Shown here: positions 10,897 through 21,865 of the stretch, in pieces | How the letters are laid out: each line of letters starts with the position of its first letter | How positions within the stretch are numbered: the first letter of the stretch is position 1 | DNA from: Symbiodinium kawagutii | Taxonomy: Eukaryota > Sar > Dinophyceae > Suessiales > Symbiodiniaceae | Assembly: GCA_009767595.1 (NCBI GenBank) | Contig: VSDK01026424.1 | Location: 165,532-229,531, forward strand | Reading direction: 5' to 3' | DNA length: 64,000 nt | Position numbers and translations under genes: made by a program | The notes under the pieces: model-generated | Told to the model about the DNA's origin: nothing | Seen by the model: the letters and a program-made list of their open reading frames with translations, nothing else | The model's database searches: none

Positions 10897-11016
10897 ATTA
10901 CAGGAATACTTGGATGTGCAGCTGGGGTCCTGTAAGGTAGCTGAACTAACCCCTAGAAACCATGGGAATTGTGACCACTTACTGAGTGGGGGTGCACATC
11001 CAAGTAATACTGAATT
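10897..11016. repeat. Inverted repeat around TACTTGGATGTGCA
   Basis: TACTTGGATGTGCA at 10907-10920 is mirrored by TGCACATCCAAGTA at 10993-11006, so the segment could fold back on itself. The same 14-mer is at 3368, and a near copy lies at the upstream end of the AlkB-like block (about 31280). Confidence 0.45.
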
Positions 11017-11046
11017 TTCTAGGGCTCTCTCTGGCTTGTCTTCATG

Positions 11047-11150
11047 TCAGACATAGCCAAGGTCTTGAACACTGCGCAGTGCGATCTCGCGGTAAAATTT
11101 ATCGGCGGCGCAGCTTCTTTCAGTGATTCCCGGGGCGTTCAACGAATCAT
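11047..11150 (-). CDS. Putative exon, unknown protein
   Basis: The minus frame gives SCAADKFYREIALRSVQDLG with high third-position GC. A stop follows within a few codons after GYV unless a donor lies before it. It is on the same strand as the island at 10775-10890 and only about 150 bp away, so the two could be neighbouring exons. Confidence 0.4.
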
Positions 11151-11921
11151 TGGTTGTCAAGGCCGTGATTGGTCCAACATGATGGGTTAATCATGAACCA
11201 TGATTTGTTGCTCTTGGCATCGCATGGCTAATAACCAACAGCAGGGAACATAGTGGCTGACGGTAGATAGCCACCTCTAGTGAACTTGACGGTGTGGTTC
11301 ATAATGGTCGGAGACGGTCGTTCAGAATGCTTGGTTTATGGGTTCATAGTGGCTGATCATTCTTTATAGTGCTTGATAGTGGATTTATGATGGCATACTG
11401 TGCGAAGAATGGTTTATGATACTATGATACTGGTTAATAATGATTTATTATAGATCATCGCAGCTAATAATGCCTACCTTTAGTGATTCAGTGGCTACTG
11501 ACTGTTTGGTCGGCATTCTCACCTATCAAGCGAGGGTTTGCTGGTTGACCTGAGGGTCGGTGAATGCTATGGTTCATCAATGCACCCTTCTGAAAGCACG
11601 CAACAACCCATGTAAATGAAAGAAATCAACAAGCAAGCAGCCTAAAGAAATCTGAAGAAGCAATACGAAGTGGTAATGTCCAATTCCGCAAATTGGTTCA
11701 TCCAACCGGGGTAACGAGCTAGCAAGCCGAACTAGATTGTTAAAAGGTAACTGAATCAAGCTACCAACATTTCTTACTACATATAGTTGATTAAGAACTG
11801 TACTCAACCAATGTCAACGATTACTAGATCTTATCAACCATTGGACCAACCATAATTACTTAAGTAGCAATACTTAACCAACCAAACTTTAGCATAGACT
11901 AAATCACTACGGCTGAGGATT
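11151..11921. repeat. Degenerate TGGTT-type repeats
   Basis: Many GGTTCATAGTGG-like words from 11250 to 11580, then AT-rich DNA. No convincing gene is seen. Confidence 0.45.
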
Positions 11922-12262
11922 GTGTTAAGAAACTTTTAAATAAGAAATTAGACTCTAATTTTCCGTACAAGTAAATCAATAGAGTTTATTTTCGGGAAAA
12001 CAACTTTTGTTTATTCTGTATTTATTCATTTAATTTGTCTATGTATTAATTTTCTTTATGTATCTAGTTTTAAATTAACTAATCCATTATGTTCATTTGT
12101 CTTTTGTTGTTTGCAATTTCTTTCTGGATTAATTCTGCTTTCTACAAATCTAGAGAGGCTGGTTTTCCATTCCAGTTCGGTATTTGGGGGCCACATTTCT
12201 TAACCAAAGGGTCAGCAAGACATATTTTCGACTGTAATCCCAAAATACGTCTTTCTTAACAC
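11922..12262. mobile_element. AT-rich element with 11-bp terminal inverted repeats
   Basis: GTGTTAAGAAA (11922-11932) and TTTCTTAACAC (12252-12262) are perfect inverted repeats enclosing about 320 bp of AT-rich DNA, very unlike the surroundings. About 30-bp degenerate direct repeats flank it, both containing CCAACCAAACTT and TACTAAA-like words (about 11876-11910 and 12305-12338). No coding capacity is seen, so it would be non-autonomous. Confidence 0.45.
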
Positions 12263-12359
12263 ACTCCTTGGCCGTAACCAAGCATACTTAACTAACCATA
12301 CTCAACCAACCAAACTTCACCATATACTAAACCACTATAAACCACCACGCCCAATGGTA

Positions 12360-12480
12360 CTTCAGCGGACGACCTCTCAGTGGTGTCACCCTCGGGGTTT
12401 CACTTGGAGCAGCGCCAAGAGATGGCGGCCAAACAAAGGGTGAAACCAAACCACGCGATCGTTGCGGGGAGGCTTACTCC
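12360..12480. CDS. Coding-like island, strand uncertain
   Basis: A GC-rich island. The plus frame gives LEQRQEMAAKQRVKPNHAIV. The minus frame gives a hydrophobic ATIAWFGFTLCLAAISWRCS ending in a stop, like a C-terminal membrane anchor. I cannot choose between them. Confidence 0.3.
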
Positions 12481-12949
12481 TCAGGGCCAGGTGGATTCGA
12501 TGGGTCCCCAGGTTGGTAAGCTACCAGGGGAACCAGCTTCTGCGTGTACCTCATAAACCGTGATTCTGATGGTTGATTCATGATTAGCTCATGAACAAAT
12601 ATTAGACCATTAGCATTTTTAGACCAGGTTTCATGAATCATTGTCGGGAAATCAGCAGCTTGAGCTTGTACTAACCGTGATGGTTGATGAACCATCGATT
12701 GGTGTATCAGCTGGTTAAAGGTGGGGGATACCGACAATCATGGGGATATACCAACATCCAAAGGATATTCTGTTTTGTGAATCTGGTAACCAGGTAGATT
12801 TGTTGCTTGAACATGATTGAACTAAACCTACGAGTTTCAGGATTAAACTGCACCGGTTGTTGACAATCAAGCAATGATTACAGTACTGGTATGATGGGAT
12901 ATTATTCATTGCTATTGCTGCTTGTTGTTGACCGTTTAGGGGTAGATTA

Positions 12950-13155
12950 GCAGTTAGATCTACAGTACCCCAATGGTAGTACCGCATTGTAGTGGCAGCA
13001 CTCAAAGAGCACATGAAAACGGGCCAAATGAAACGTCAGTTTGTTCATCCGCAGCCCCAGTGAGCCAAAATAGTGCATGGTTCTTCTAGTAGGCGTAGCC
13101 AGATCTGTTGGGTGAAAGCCTGTCTTTGAATAAGCTGGCAGATTGTCAAGGATAT
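12950..13155 (-). CDS. Putative exon abutting a family A element
   Basis: The minus frame starts right at the edge of the family A element with HILDNLPAYSKTGFHPTDL, continues through RRTMHYFGSLGLRMNKLTFH, and stops at 12947. The element ends CCATAG|CC at the junction, which could serve as a splice acceptor. The product is unknown. Confidence 0.45.
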
Positions 13156-13269
13156 GGCTATGGATCAAAACCCTTAGTCCCCCTGGTTCACCATCACTAA
13201 CCATTGTTTTCCCTATAGTTTGTTGGCTATTATCCACCGTTATTGGTTGGTTAATCTTGACCCATAATC
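13156..13269. mobile_element. Family A element between two minus-strand ORFs
   Basis: GGCTATGGATCAAAACCC at the left and TCTTGACCCATAATC at the right. Coding-like minus frames lie on both sides (12950-13155 and 13270-13340), so it could be an intron-like insertion. The flanking duplication is imperfect (GATAT versus AGATT). Confidence 0.55.
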
Positions 13270-13345
13270 AGATTTACCACTTGGTGAGACCATGCCTGGT
13301 AGCTCTGGGCTTCCCCGTTTCAAAGGGTGGGATGGCTCATGGCCC
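13270..13345 (-). CDS. Putative exon upstream of the family A insertion
   Basis: The minus frame reads EPSHPLKRGSPELPGMVSPS and runs open to the element border at 13269. Its phase is compatible with continuation into HILDNLPAY after element removal, but the exact junction is ambiguous. Confidence 0.35.
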
Positions 13346-13599
13346 TGCTCCCTCCCAACAGCCAATCATAACCAGCATTCCAACGATTGTTGCTGGCGAA
13401 TATCCCCGATTCTTCACCATTAACCAGCCAGTTCTTAAGCAATATATAGCCATTATATATCCCCTATATTAATATTTCTCATGGTCAATATACAATGGAT
13501 AAAGAAGGCTACTATAATGGCTGTATAATGGCTCTAGAATGCTGCATAACGGCTGTAGAATGGTCAATAACTACCTGGTTGATGGTCAATCATAGGGGA

Positions 13600-13860
13600 T
13601 CTGCACAGGCAAACCACGGGGAGCCGTGAAACCTCTGCTTAAAACACCAGCGAGGTAAGCAGCCGGGGTTCTACCACCAGCCTACCAAACAGGTCGTGGC
13701 TGGGTATCATGTCATCTGCCCAGCCGATGTCCAGCCCTAAGTTCCTTGGGCGGAGTAGCCATGTCCCTGGCTCCCCAGCGCCCTGATCCGCCATCCGCTG
13801 CTGCTGAGAGTCGTGTAATCACCTGTTGAATGCAGGCACCTGAAATCTGCCAGATCGCCA
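13600..13860. other. GC-rich, hairpin-rich block of unknown nature
   Basis: Compositionally distinct from its flanks. Perfect short stems include CTGCTTA/TAAGCAG (13635-13641 with 13656-13662) and a GGCTGGG/CCCAGCC hairpin at about 13698-13725. No long frame runs through it. It could be part of a SINE or LINE untranslated region or a structured RNA. I do not recognise a named family. Confidence 0.35.
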
Positions 13861-13893
13861 CAAGCCTTGGTTGATTTGATCATGGTAATCATG

Positions 13894-14000
13894 GCTGGGT
13901 TGGTGGTTGAACCACCCGGTCATGAAAAATATGCGCGAGTCAACCAGACAGCCATTTGTTATACTATGGAAAATAGAAATGTTTGAAACCACCAGCCAGT
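13894..14000. mobile_element. Family D inverted-repeat element
   Basis: Starts CTGGGTTGGTGGTTGAACC and ends with GTTTGAAACCACCAGCCAG. The interior holds CAGCCATTTGTTATACTATG and a GGAAAATA word. Related copies lie at about 17514, 33259, 49134 and 58384. Confidence 0.5.
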
Positions 14001-14680
14001 TGATGATAGCGGGTAATCATAACGGTAGCAGTGAGTGAAAGTGACAATCACAGTCAACGCTTGGTTCATGAGGGACGATAATGGTTGATCCACTTCAAGA
14101 TTGGTAGAAATGTTGAAGACACGTATTAGAAAGTAACAACAATAGCAGCAACAAAAGCTGCCATAAGAGGATTCAAGCAATATTTTGAACATGGACCTTT
14201 GTTCTTCTGAAGACAGCAGTCGAACATAGTTGTAGATATGGTGCAAACTGCACTAGTGGACAGAATGTATCCAAAACAAAATAATGGCTGTAGGGCAACA
14301 AAAACAACAGCAATCAGGCAATCAAGTGGCATGCAAACAACCACGACCATGCTTGAATACTAACCCCTTCCAAACAACCTCAGGGCGTCCGAATTAGTGG
14401 AATATCTGTTTCCAACCCCCCTGGCTGATTGGTGGCTGAATAAGGATTCTTCAACTTGTGGTTTTTGCAATGCGGTAGCCGCTAGTTAAAGCGTGACTTA
14501 GTTCAATATCAGAATCACATAACTACCAGATGGTATGGTTGGCAACAGTTCGATGAGTGCAATCCAGATTCAACCAGCTACTCTAAATGTTTACCTGCGG
14601 GTGATTGTTGGTGATTGTTTATTCCATATGAGTGGAATCACACTGTCAAATCTCTGATGAAAAGCACCCACACATATCTG
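14001..14680. other. Non-coding stretch
   Basis: Degenerate TGGTTGAT words, then unique AT-rich DNA. Frames between 13959 and 14350 on the minus strand are cysteine- and phenylalanine-rich without domain character. No gene is called. Confidence 0.35.
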
Positions 14681-14778
14681 GGTGTTTCTCAAAATAGGGG
14701 ACCCCCTAAATCATCCTTTATCAGCCATTTATAGTAGTAATCCAACCAGTTTGGGGTCCCCCTATTTTGAGAAACCAC
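14681..14778. mobile_element. Family B element
   Basis: GGGTGTTTCTCAAAATAGGG at the left and CCCTATTTTGAGAAACCAC at the right. ATCT occurs on both flanks. This is one of the least diverged B copies. Confidence 0.7.
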
Positions 14779-15170
14779 CATCTGTATTCGAACATTTATA
14801 TAGTATGACTTTGTCCATAAATGGCCTCCGGGGGTACCACCATGGCTATGGACAACCCCAACATGATCCAACCATCACTGGTGCAATGTTCGCCAAGCAT
14901 CAACCAGCACAGAAATGTCTTCCTTGACGCAGCGGTAAAGGTGGAAAATTCTGTGACGGATGGATTGGTATGCAACCAATCCAGCTGGTTTTATATCAAT
15001 CATTTATTAAACCGCTCATATTTGGAATTAATCACGACAATTTTTCTGGTAAACTGGGGGTGATTTATTCACAGGTGGATTTACCACATTGGTTGGATGA
15101 GGATTCTACTTCGCAGCGCTAAACGATCAAAAAGAAAGCGGTTTTGTGTGACCAGCATCCCCATTTGGGT

Positions 15171-15218
15171 GTTTCTCAACTCATAGGGGACCCCTCCACT
15201 TATCATCCGGGGACTTGT
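15171..15218. mobile_element. Half copy of family B
   Basis: Only the left arm remains (GGGTGTTTCTCAACTCATAG and GGGACCCC). It then passes into unrelated sequence. Confidence 0.45.
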
Positions 15219-15303
15219 TGCTGCGAAGCAAGGGATGCGGGCGCATCCCTACTTACATGCGCATGTACATACTTTGGTTTAAGGATATGAACATGCATCC
15301 ACA

Positions 15304-15334
15304 TGCATATATATATATATATATATATATATAA
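15304..15334. repeat. (AT)n microsatellite
   Basis: About 28 bp of alternating AT. Confidence 0.85.
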
Positions 15335-15344
15335 ACAATAATAA

Positions 15345-15444
15345 ATACTTCGTAGCAATATGGTACGTAACAACGACAAATTCCACGCCAACAGCTGTCG
15401 CAAGATGAGCCTGGCGCCAAGACTCTCGCTCAGGTCGTAGATGT
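15345..15444 (-). CDS. Putative exon abutting a family A element
   Basis: Immediately after the minus-strand end of the A element (GACCCACAG|C), the frame reads HIYDLSESLGARLILRQLLA then WNLSLLRTILLRS. CACAG at the element edge would be a reasonable acceptor. The helical, leucine-rich composition looks coding. Its function is unknown. Confidence 0.45.
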
Positions 15445-15555
15445 GGCTGTGGGTCAAAACCCTGTACCCCTGGTTCCCCATCATTAACCATTGTTTTCCC
15501 TATTATTGTTGGTGGAAATCCCCCAGTAGTTGATTGATCAATATTGACCCATAGC
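15445..15555. mobile_element. Family A element
   Basis: GGCTGTGGGTCAAAACCC to TATTGACCCATAGC. A second, degraded A-like copy (about 15560-15656, ending TGCTTGACCCATGGCC) follows directly, so this is a nested or tandem insertion. Confidence 0.65.
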
Positions 15556-15699
15556 CATATATAGCTGGTATATCCCCTATAGTTGCTAGTTGTTATCCCC
15601 TATTATTAACCAGCTAAACCAGCTATTATTGCTTGGTTAACTGCTTGACCCATGGCCATGTGAATGAACACACCGCAACCACGCTCTCCGGTGTGTTCA

Positions 15700-15963
15700 T
15701 CACAAACCAGCTCCTGTGGCTGTTCGCCGCGTGGGCACTCGCAGAATCGCCCTTATTTCCTCCACGGTAAGGTGGCTGTAGACGTCAGCGTCGCAGCCGT
15801 CCTCACTGCATAGATCTCCGCCTTCTTTGGGACATGGCCATTTGTCCCGGACCGGGTGGGACAAGGCATGACCTCTCAGCACTCCCACGCAGCATTTCTC
15901 AGAATGCACTGACATGTCTCGGATGTTGCAATCTTTCGTCGGCGCGTTCCATCTTGATTTCAT
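15700..15963 (-). CDS. Putative exon, cysteine-containing protein
   Basis: An 87-codon minus frame with good composition: TKDCNIRDMSVHSEKCCVGV, later DLCSEDGCDADVYSHLTVEE and IRAILRVPTRR. Six cysteines in the first two thirds suggest a zinc-binding or disulfide-rich fold. An alternative ATG at 15988 opens MANNGEETHEIKMERADE in another frame, so the true N-terminus may lie there with a frame change. A stop follows GAGL at 15700. The family is not recognised. Confidence 0.45.
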   Translation of the reverse strand: MKSRWNAPTKDCNIRDMSVHSEKCCVGVLRGHALSHPVRDKWPCPKEGGDLCSEDGCDADVYSHLTVEEIRAILRVPTRRTATGAGL

Positions 15964-15989
15964 GTGTTTCCTCGCCGTTGTTGGCCATG

Positions 15990-16857
15990 TTATTCCATTG
16001 TGGGCACATGATCAACAATAGTCAGCAATCAGCGGCGATTAAGTATCATTGATCTACAATCATTGTCAACCATTGTCAATCCTGGGTTAATCACAAATGC
16101 TGGTAAAATCAAAACTGTTGGTTCCCCATCTCAAGCATTATCCATGATTTTTAGTCATCGCACACACACCGGTCATAAGCCTTCATGTTGTACCTCCATC
16201 ATGAAGCATTGCCTATTCAATAGTCCCTAAACACCATGCTTGTGCGTCATGACAAAATGTTAGAGACCATTGTCATTAATCATCAGTAGCCATGCTTGTC
16301 AACCACAATCAACATGAATCAATCATTTCTCTGCTGCTACCATTGATCATGGCTATTTTCCATACCTATCAAGCTTCACCATTAAGCACAATGATCATCA
16401 ACCATGACCATTGTACACTAATCATGATTACAAAGCATCATGATAAACCACCACTACGAAGCACCATTATCAACCATAGCCGTGGTCATTTAGCTTAATG
16501 TTTCACCATGCCCAATACTATTGACACAATAAGGACCATCATTAACAAAAGTTATCCACCGTTTCTACATCACTACATAGTGGTACCCTTCAGTTGTAAG
16601 TTGATTCAGATTCGCGATTGAAGTCTAGCTTCATCTACGACAAATCCTAATAGTTACCCTAGTTAAGTTAGCCAACTTAGCAAAGGATTGGGGGCATCAC
16701 TCTGTAGTCATTATTAACGACCGCTGATGGTTGCTATTCACCATTTGTCATTATTGATGAATAAACACAATGAGCTTATATTGAATAGCTTCTCAACAGC
16801 TTATCAATCAATAATTGGCTATCAATTTAATATTGATTGGTTCATTAGCCATACTGA
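15990..16857. repeat. Degenerate ACCATT/CATCATCAACC repeats
   Basis: Plus-strand ACCAT-rich DNA over most of the interval. No coding island is seen. Confidence 0.5.
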
Positions 16858-16860
16858 AAT

Positions 16861-16971
16861 GGCTGTGGGTCAAAACCCTGTACCCCTGGTTCCCCTGTCA
16901 TTAACCATTGTTTTCCCTATAGTTTGTTGGTTATTATCCCCTATTATTATGGTTAATATTGACCCATAGCC
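16861..16971. mobile_element. Family A element
   Basis: GGCTGTGGGTCAAAACCC to AATATTGACCCATAGC. AAAT flanks both ends. The minus frame from 17225 enters the element. Removing it plus one AAAT keeps that frame open for 16 more codons. Confidence 0.65.
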
Positions 16972-16980
16972 AAATCAATT

Positions 16981-17045
16981 CCCAACCAACTGCCAACCAA
17001 CCAACCAACCAACCAACCAACCAACCAGCTGCCAACCAACCAACT
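16981..17045. repeat. (CCAA)n tract
   Basis: Eight or more consecutive CCAA units with small interruptions (GCTGCCAACC). In the minus frame it encodes a repeating LVGW peptide. Confidence 0.75.
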
Positions 17046-17225
17046 GCCAGTCACCATCCACCGTCGCTTCGCCACCAGGCGTCGAGTAATCCAAGCACAT
17101 GGGAGATCGCGGTGCAAGCCGATCGCATAAATATCTGGGTGCCAGGCCGGCGGCGAAGATGCAGAGTGGTCCAGAATCAGTTCGTCATAAGGTGGATTAT
17201 GATGATTAATCATAGGGAAAACCAT
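17046..17225 (-). CDS. Coding-like island, probably minus strand
   Basis: The minus frame gives DELILDHSASSPPAWHPDIY followed by AIGLHRDLPCAWITRRLVAK. A plus frame (SSNPSTWEIAVQADRINIWV) is also open, so the strand is uncertain. No domain is recognised. Confidence 0.3.
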
Positions 17226-17360
17226 GGGAATTTCTAGGGTTAACTTTGATTAATTAATTGTTTTATTGTAGGGACTTTAATGGTCAATAATAGGGGATGA
17301 TCACCAACAATTTATTAACCTATGGATTAGTAATTTCATTAACTAGGGAGCAACCAACAT

Positions 17361-17475
17361 GGCTATAGGTCAATATTAAGCAACCAATAATAGGGGACAA
17401 GTTCACCAACAACAATAGGGAAAACCATGGTCAATGATGGGGGAACCAGGGGTACAGGGTGAACTGACCCACTGC
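17361..17475. mobile_element. Family A element, inverted relative to most copies
   Basis: Starts GGCTATAGGTCAATATTAAG and ends GTGAACTGACCCACTGC. The interior holds GGGAACCAGGGGTACAGGG, the complement of the usual CCCTGTACCCCTGGTTCCC. Confidence 0.65.
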
Positions 17476-17513
17476 CAAATAGGAGACCCATAAATACCCA
17501 AATGAAAAAAAAA

Positions 17514-17582
17514 TTGTCGACCAACCAACCATTTGGTTAGAAATGGGGAAAATAAAACATGTCAATCAAACCACCAACCAGT
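17514..17582. mobile_element. Family D fragment
   Basis: Contains CAACCATTTGGTTAG and GGGGAAAATAAAACATGTCA followed by AACCACCAACC, like the other D copies. Confidence 0.4.
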
Positions 17583-18169
17583 TTTAGGTAACAACTCAGT
17601 ATAAACTATAAACTATTACCTATTAACATCTATTGACTGCGATCAGGAATGGTTGACAGTGGTTGACAATAGGCAAACGGTCCATGATTTAGCATCAATC
17701 AATATCAATCATCAAAGACAATCTGAGCAAATGGGGAGTATCTTGAAGCAAGGTGTGCCATCCCAAAGCTGGTTTGTTACTTGGGTGGTCAATTGGGATT
17801 CATCTGGTCGGCAAAACAGAGAACAATTGGGCCCTACAAAACCAACAAGGGCAATGATGTAACAAAAGAGGCAAGTCACGCTGGAATTCCCGTTAACAAT
17901 TTATGATTGTACCAGATGAAACAGGCACATTCACGCAACTCTACAGCACACGCTTTTCCAGCCAAGACGTGATAAGCAACAACAAACAGAGGACAACTTG
18001 GTGGCTTTTACATCCCTTGCTAAGAGTCTCACTTTTAGTGGTTATATGGTAAATCAATCCAATCCTAAAAAGCTAAAACCCTAAGTTTCTAGCTAAAACC
18101 CACCTAGACAAGTGTTGTGTCTGTTCATGCATCTGTTCATGATTCTCATGATTCTCTTGTTAATTTTGG

Positions 18170-18305
18170 TCTCCACCTGGCAACGCGTCACCGCGGCCAA
18201 GGGACAGGGCAATGCGAAGGGCCAAAGTGGTCCAAACCAACGAGTAGGCACAAATACAACCAATCCTCAGGCACGCATGGCCCTCCTAACCCGGCATCAC
18301 CAGGG
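18170..18305 (+). CDS. Putative exon, low-complexity hydrophilic protein
   Basis: The plus frame reads TAAKGQGNAKGQSGPNQRVG then TNTTNPQARMALLTRHHQG. AGGGTAGGC at the end could be a donor. Upstream the same frame is very hydrophobic (LFMHLFMILMILLLILVS), possibly a signal peptide from an ATG at 18112, though that part may be intronic. No family is recognised. Confidence 0.4.
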
Positions 18306-18659
18306 TAGGCCTGGCCTGAACCCCGATGAAACCATGGTATGCTAGCGGGTAGCGGGGGTGTAGCCGACAGCTTTTAAGCAACTATGAACCAACTATATGA
18401 TACAACCATCAAGCAGCCAGCTATTCACCAACCGCAGCTATCCAGGTGTCGCCAGCTATTCACCAACAATTGACCAGCAGCCACCAGCCAGTAATCATCA
18501 ATTCAACCACCTGTTAATCAATCTCCCAATTTTTTCACCACCAGCATGCCGGATCACCATTATCAACCCTACCCAGTTAACTAACCATTACTTAGTAAGT
18601 GGATGAACCATTACAATACACAATCGGCCGACCATTACTGGGCAACCTGGCTGGTACCT

Positions 18660-18800
18660 GGTAGCGACACAGCTGCGGCTGGCTGCAAATCGCTTGCAAG
18701 CCGTCCAGGCCAGTTGCCCCCATTCTGCTGGGCTGGTGGTGAGCCAAAACATGCAACGCCAACTGATCCAGTTGCTAGTGGTTGATCTGGGGCTGGTGCT
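18660..18800 (+). CDS. Putative exon, helical segment
   Basis: The plus frame gives VATQLRLAANRLQAVQASCP followed by HSAGLVVSQNMQRQLIQLLV. It has a regular hydrophobic pattern and high third-position GC. Another plus frame (18603-18785) is also open but less regular. Its function is unknown. Confidence 0.4.
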
Positions 18801-20905
18801 TTGTTCATAGCTGGTTCATGGTGGATGAATTACGAAACTCAGCACGATGAAGTAAACCAAATCACCAGGAATCGTAGGGGAATGACTGGAATTGGATACG
18901 ATGTGAATCATGATGACGAGTCTTTTGAAAGCCTTTTGCTATATATCAATATCCGAATTCTGTCATCATATCGTCCACCTATTCTGGCTGAAGAACCTTG
19001 ACTATTCATTAGGAGAACATAGGAGACTGCCATTGTTAATAGGCCATGGTTGTTAGGTCAATCATTGTGAGAACACCACTAGTACAGTATGGATGACAAA
19101 CTAGTGATTCTTAATCGGCCAGTCATCAACAAGCATTTGTTAATGAAGATGGTCATGATGGCTGATGCTTGATAGTGCTTGAGGTTGATTTGCTGGGTGG
19201 TCATTGAGGCTTTATGATTGTCAACCGTCTATGCAAATGATTGTTAATAATCAGATATTATCAATGATTGCACTTGCCGATAGGTTCATTACTAGTGTTT
19301 GTCAATCATGATTGTCCACAACCGCTCATGTCAGGTCAAAAGACGCAAACACTTGAACTGAGCTTCTGCCAAGCTGATTGGTGGTGATTATCAAACGTCA
19401 TGAACGCCCCATCATTGGACATTGGTAACCAAGCAGGGTTGACCGTTGCTAAGCAACACATTATGAATGAAATTTATCAATGAACTGTTCACGAATCAGT
19501 CTGAACCAATATTCACCATCATTGACGAACCATCATCATGGGGTTCACCAACTGGATGCTGTCCTTGCGCACCCTGCTTCACAAGCCCAACTTGTTTAGC
19601 AGCATCAATCATCCATCATCGACTTATCCATCATCACTGTAGCTAACCATCAAACGCTGCTTCCTTGGTTTGATGACCCTTTCCATCAAGCACACGGTCA
19701 ACCCTGCACGTCCTATTATTTACCATGATTTTTTGCTGATGGTGACCAATATCTCATGAAACAACATTCAGTATCAATCACTATACAACGGCGTGATCCA
19801 CTATTCACCATTATCAACATTTATGAACACTAAAGTAGCAATGTGTGAATCACAATGTTTTTCATTAACTATACTATGTTTTGATAACACCATTCTCAGC
19901 AAATGTTTTTTTGTGATATAGCACTTTGTTCATAGCTATACTGTTGTCCATTGATATCATCCAATCTTTTCAAGTGTAGATCTTTAACCACCATCACTCA
20001 CTATCAACCTTTAAAGTCCTCATCATTAACCATCAATTAAACACAATAAATCCACACACCATAAATCTCTGTCAAATCAACACACCGTTGCCACGCTAAG
20101 CCAAGAAGCAAAAATGATGCGAGCCACACCATCGGCAATCCAGCACACATATACCTTTTCAGCTTGGGTGATCGTGGCAATGATTCATTGGTTACAGGAA
20201 TGTAGGCTGATTGATGCGGGTTAGCGATGGTTCATGATGGTTCATGATGGTTCATGAGGGTTGATGAGGGTTGATGATGTCTGATGATTGAGCAATAATT
20301 ACTCAATGCTTTCTATGGATGGTCAAAGTCACAACCTTTTCCAGTGTTTTGTTGTAAACATTGCTTGTATGATGAATTCAGTTCATTAGTCAATAGAATA
20401 GTTAATTCTTGCTAATGGATAGTTGAGCTCAATCGATAATTATGCATATTAACAGTCTAATATCGATAGTTATTCATCCTTGACTCATAGCCCAATTTAC
20501 AAGGAACGGTTCACAGTCTGGTACGATCAGTCCACTTCCCAGTGGCTCATTCTGCTTGATGGCTGTTGCAGCTCAATCCCTGCTGTTTTAAGCAGCAGAA
20601 CTTTACTGGTGACCACGGTCAACTCTTGAGTAATCTATCAACCAGTGCTAAAACTCATAATCACCTTCCTTTTTTGCAAACTAATCCGTGGAAAATCCAG
20701 CAGACCTAATTATATTGGTTTTGCCACCATCAAAATGGTGATTTTCAGCCCAACGAGGGGATTGGGACTGCTAGAGAGTACAGTAACTTCCACTACAACC
20801 GCTTGTGGACACACCACTCTTACACTCTGGTAAAGCACCTGGAAATAGAAAAGCACCATCAAGAAATTCATCCCGGCCAGCAGTCCGTTTTTTTCCAGAA
20901 ACCAG
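18801..20905. repeat. Long repeat-dominated stretch
   Basis: TGGTTGATG-type words dominate 19040-19290 and ACCATC-type words 19490-20060. A clean GGTTCATGATGG tandem is at 20227-20275. Near 20785-20880 there is a family C-like arm (TTACACTCTGGTAAAGCACC). No convincing gene is seen. Confidence 0.45.
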
Positions 20906-21016
20906 GTGGTGGTTTCTCAAGCCGTAGTAGGGTACCTTCAGTAATCATCCAGTTTACTAATCACTTCTAGCGATAAACCATCCATAACTTGGGGGTCCCT
21001 ATGACTTGAGAAACCA
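20906..21016. mobile_element. Family B element
   Basis: GTGGTGGTTTCTCAAGCC at the left and CCCTATGACTTGAGAAACCA at the right, with AATCATCCAG inside. Confidence 0.6.
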
Positions 21017-21095
21017 ACAGCTGATCATAGGCTTGAGAAAGTGCTGATAGAATCCTTTCTTAGCCTTAGCAGCCTTGGAACCCCTTGTAGCTGAT
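21017..21095 (-). CDS. Putative basic exon abutting family B
   Basis: The minus frame reads GSKAAKAKKGFYQHFLKPMI and runs to the B element border. It is lysine-rich and nucleic-acid-binding in flavour. It is short, so confidence is low. Confidence 0.3.
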
Positions 21096-21735
21096 ATACT
21101 ATGCATGGCATGGTATCTGGACGATAGGTATGAGATTGGAACCAACCAATTGATCAGGATGATATTCTCGATTAAGATCGGCCATTATCACCCTTGTTAA
21201 CAACATCTTGATTATTCATGATTCTTGACCACTATTAACCATCCATCATTCGCTTTTGTAATAGGCGATTATCACTATCAACCTTTGTTGCCAGCCATGT
21301 TTGACCAGGAATCATTATCAACAATCATCAACCTGTATCAACTCTTGCAATCATCAAGCATCAACCATCAACTTTGATAATCATCATTTATTGGTCTTAA
21401 CTATTGGCCACTATCATTATCAACCAACATTTGTTGATAATAGATTGATCAATAGTTCCAATAATTGACTGATAATTTTTGGACACTTTTGTTATCAATC
21501 AGTCAATACTTCTCAGTCAACTACTAATTCTTATTGTTATCACTATGTCTTAATCAACGCTCAGCCATAGGCAATGATTTGAAGTTATAATTCATATCAC
21601 TCATCATTATATGATTTAGGTCAACCCTACTTAATAACCAAATGATAACAATGATAAATTATCATCCACAGTCCCTGACCTGCTGGGTACATGGCTATGA
21701 TCATTGATCAAATCCATACTCAATGATTAATCAAT
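21096..21735. repeat. Degenerate ATCAACC/ATTATCA repeats
   Basis: ACCATTATC and TCAACCTT words throughout. No gene is seen. Confidence 0.5.
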
Positions 21736-21739
21736 ACAG

Positions 21740-21865
21740 TTCACAATCCCTGACCGGCTGGATGACATGGCTCGGTCCAAGGATTTGCCCAGGTACGATA
21801 CCAAATATTCCCACGCCATGGCGCATGGTATAAATCCTGAGCCCGGTTGCGCAGAGATTGGCGGT
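21740..21865 (-). CDS. Putative exon, unknown protein
   Basis: The minus frame gives SGFIPCAMAWEYLVSYLGKS followed by LDRAMSSSRSG, in a GC-rich island. A second minus frame overlaps it but is less regular. No family is recognised. Confidence 0.35.
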
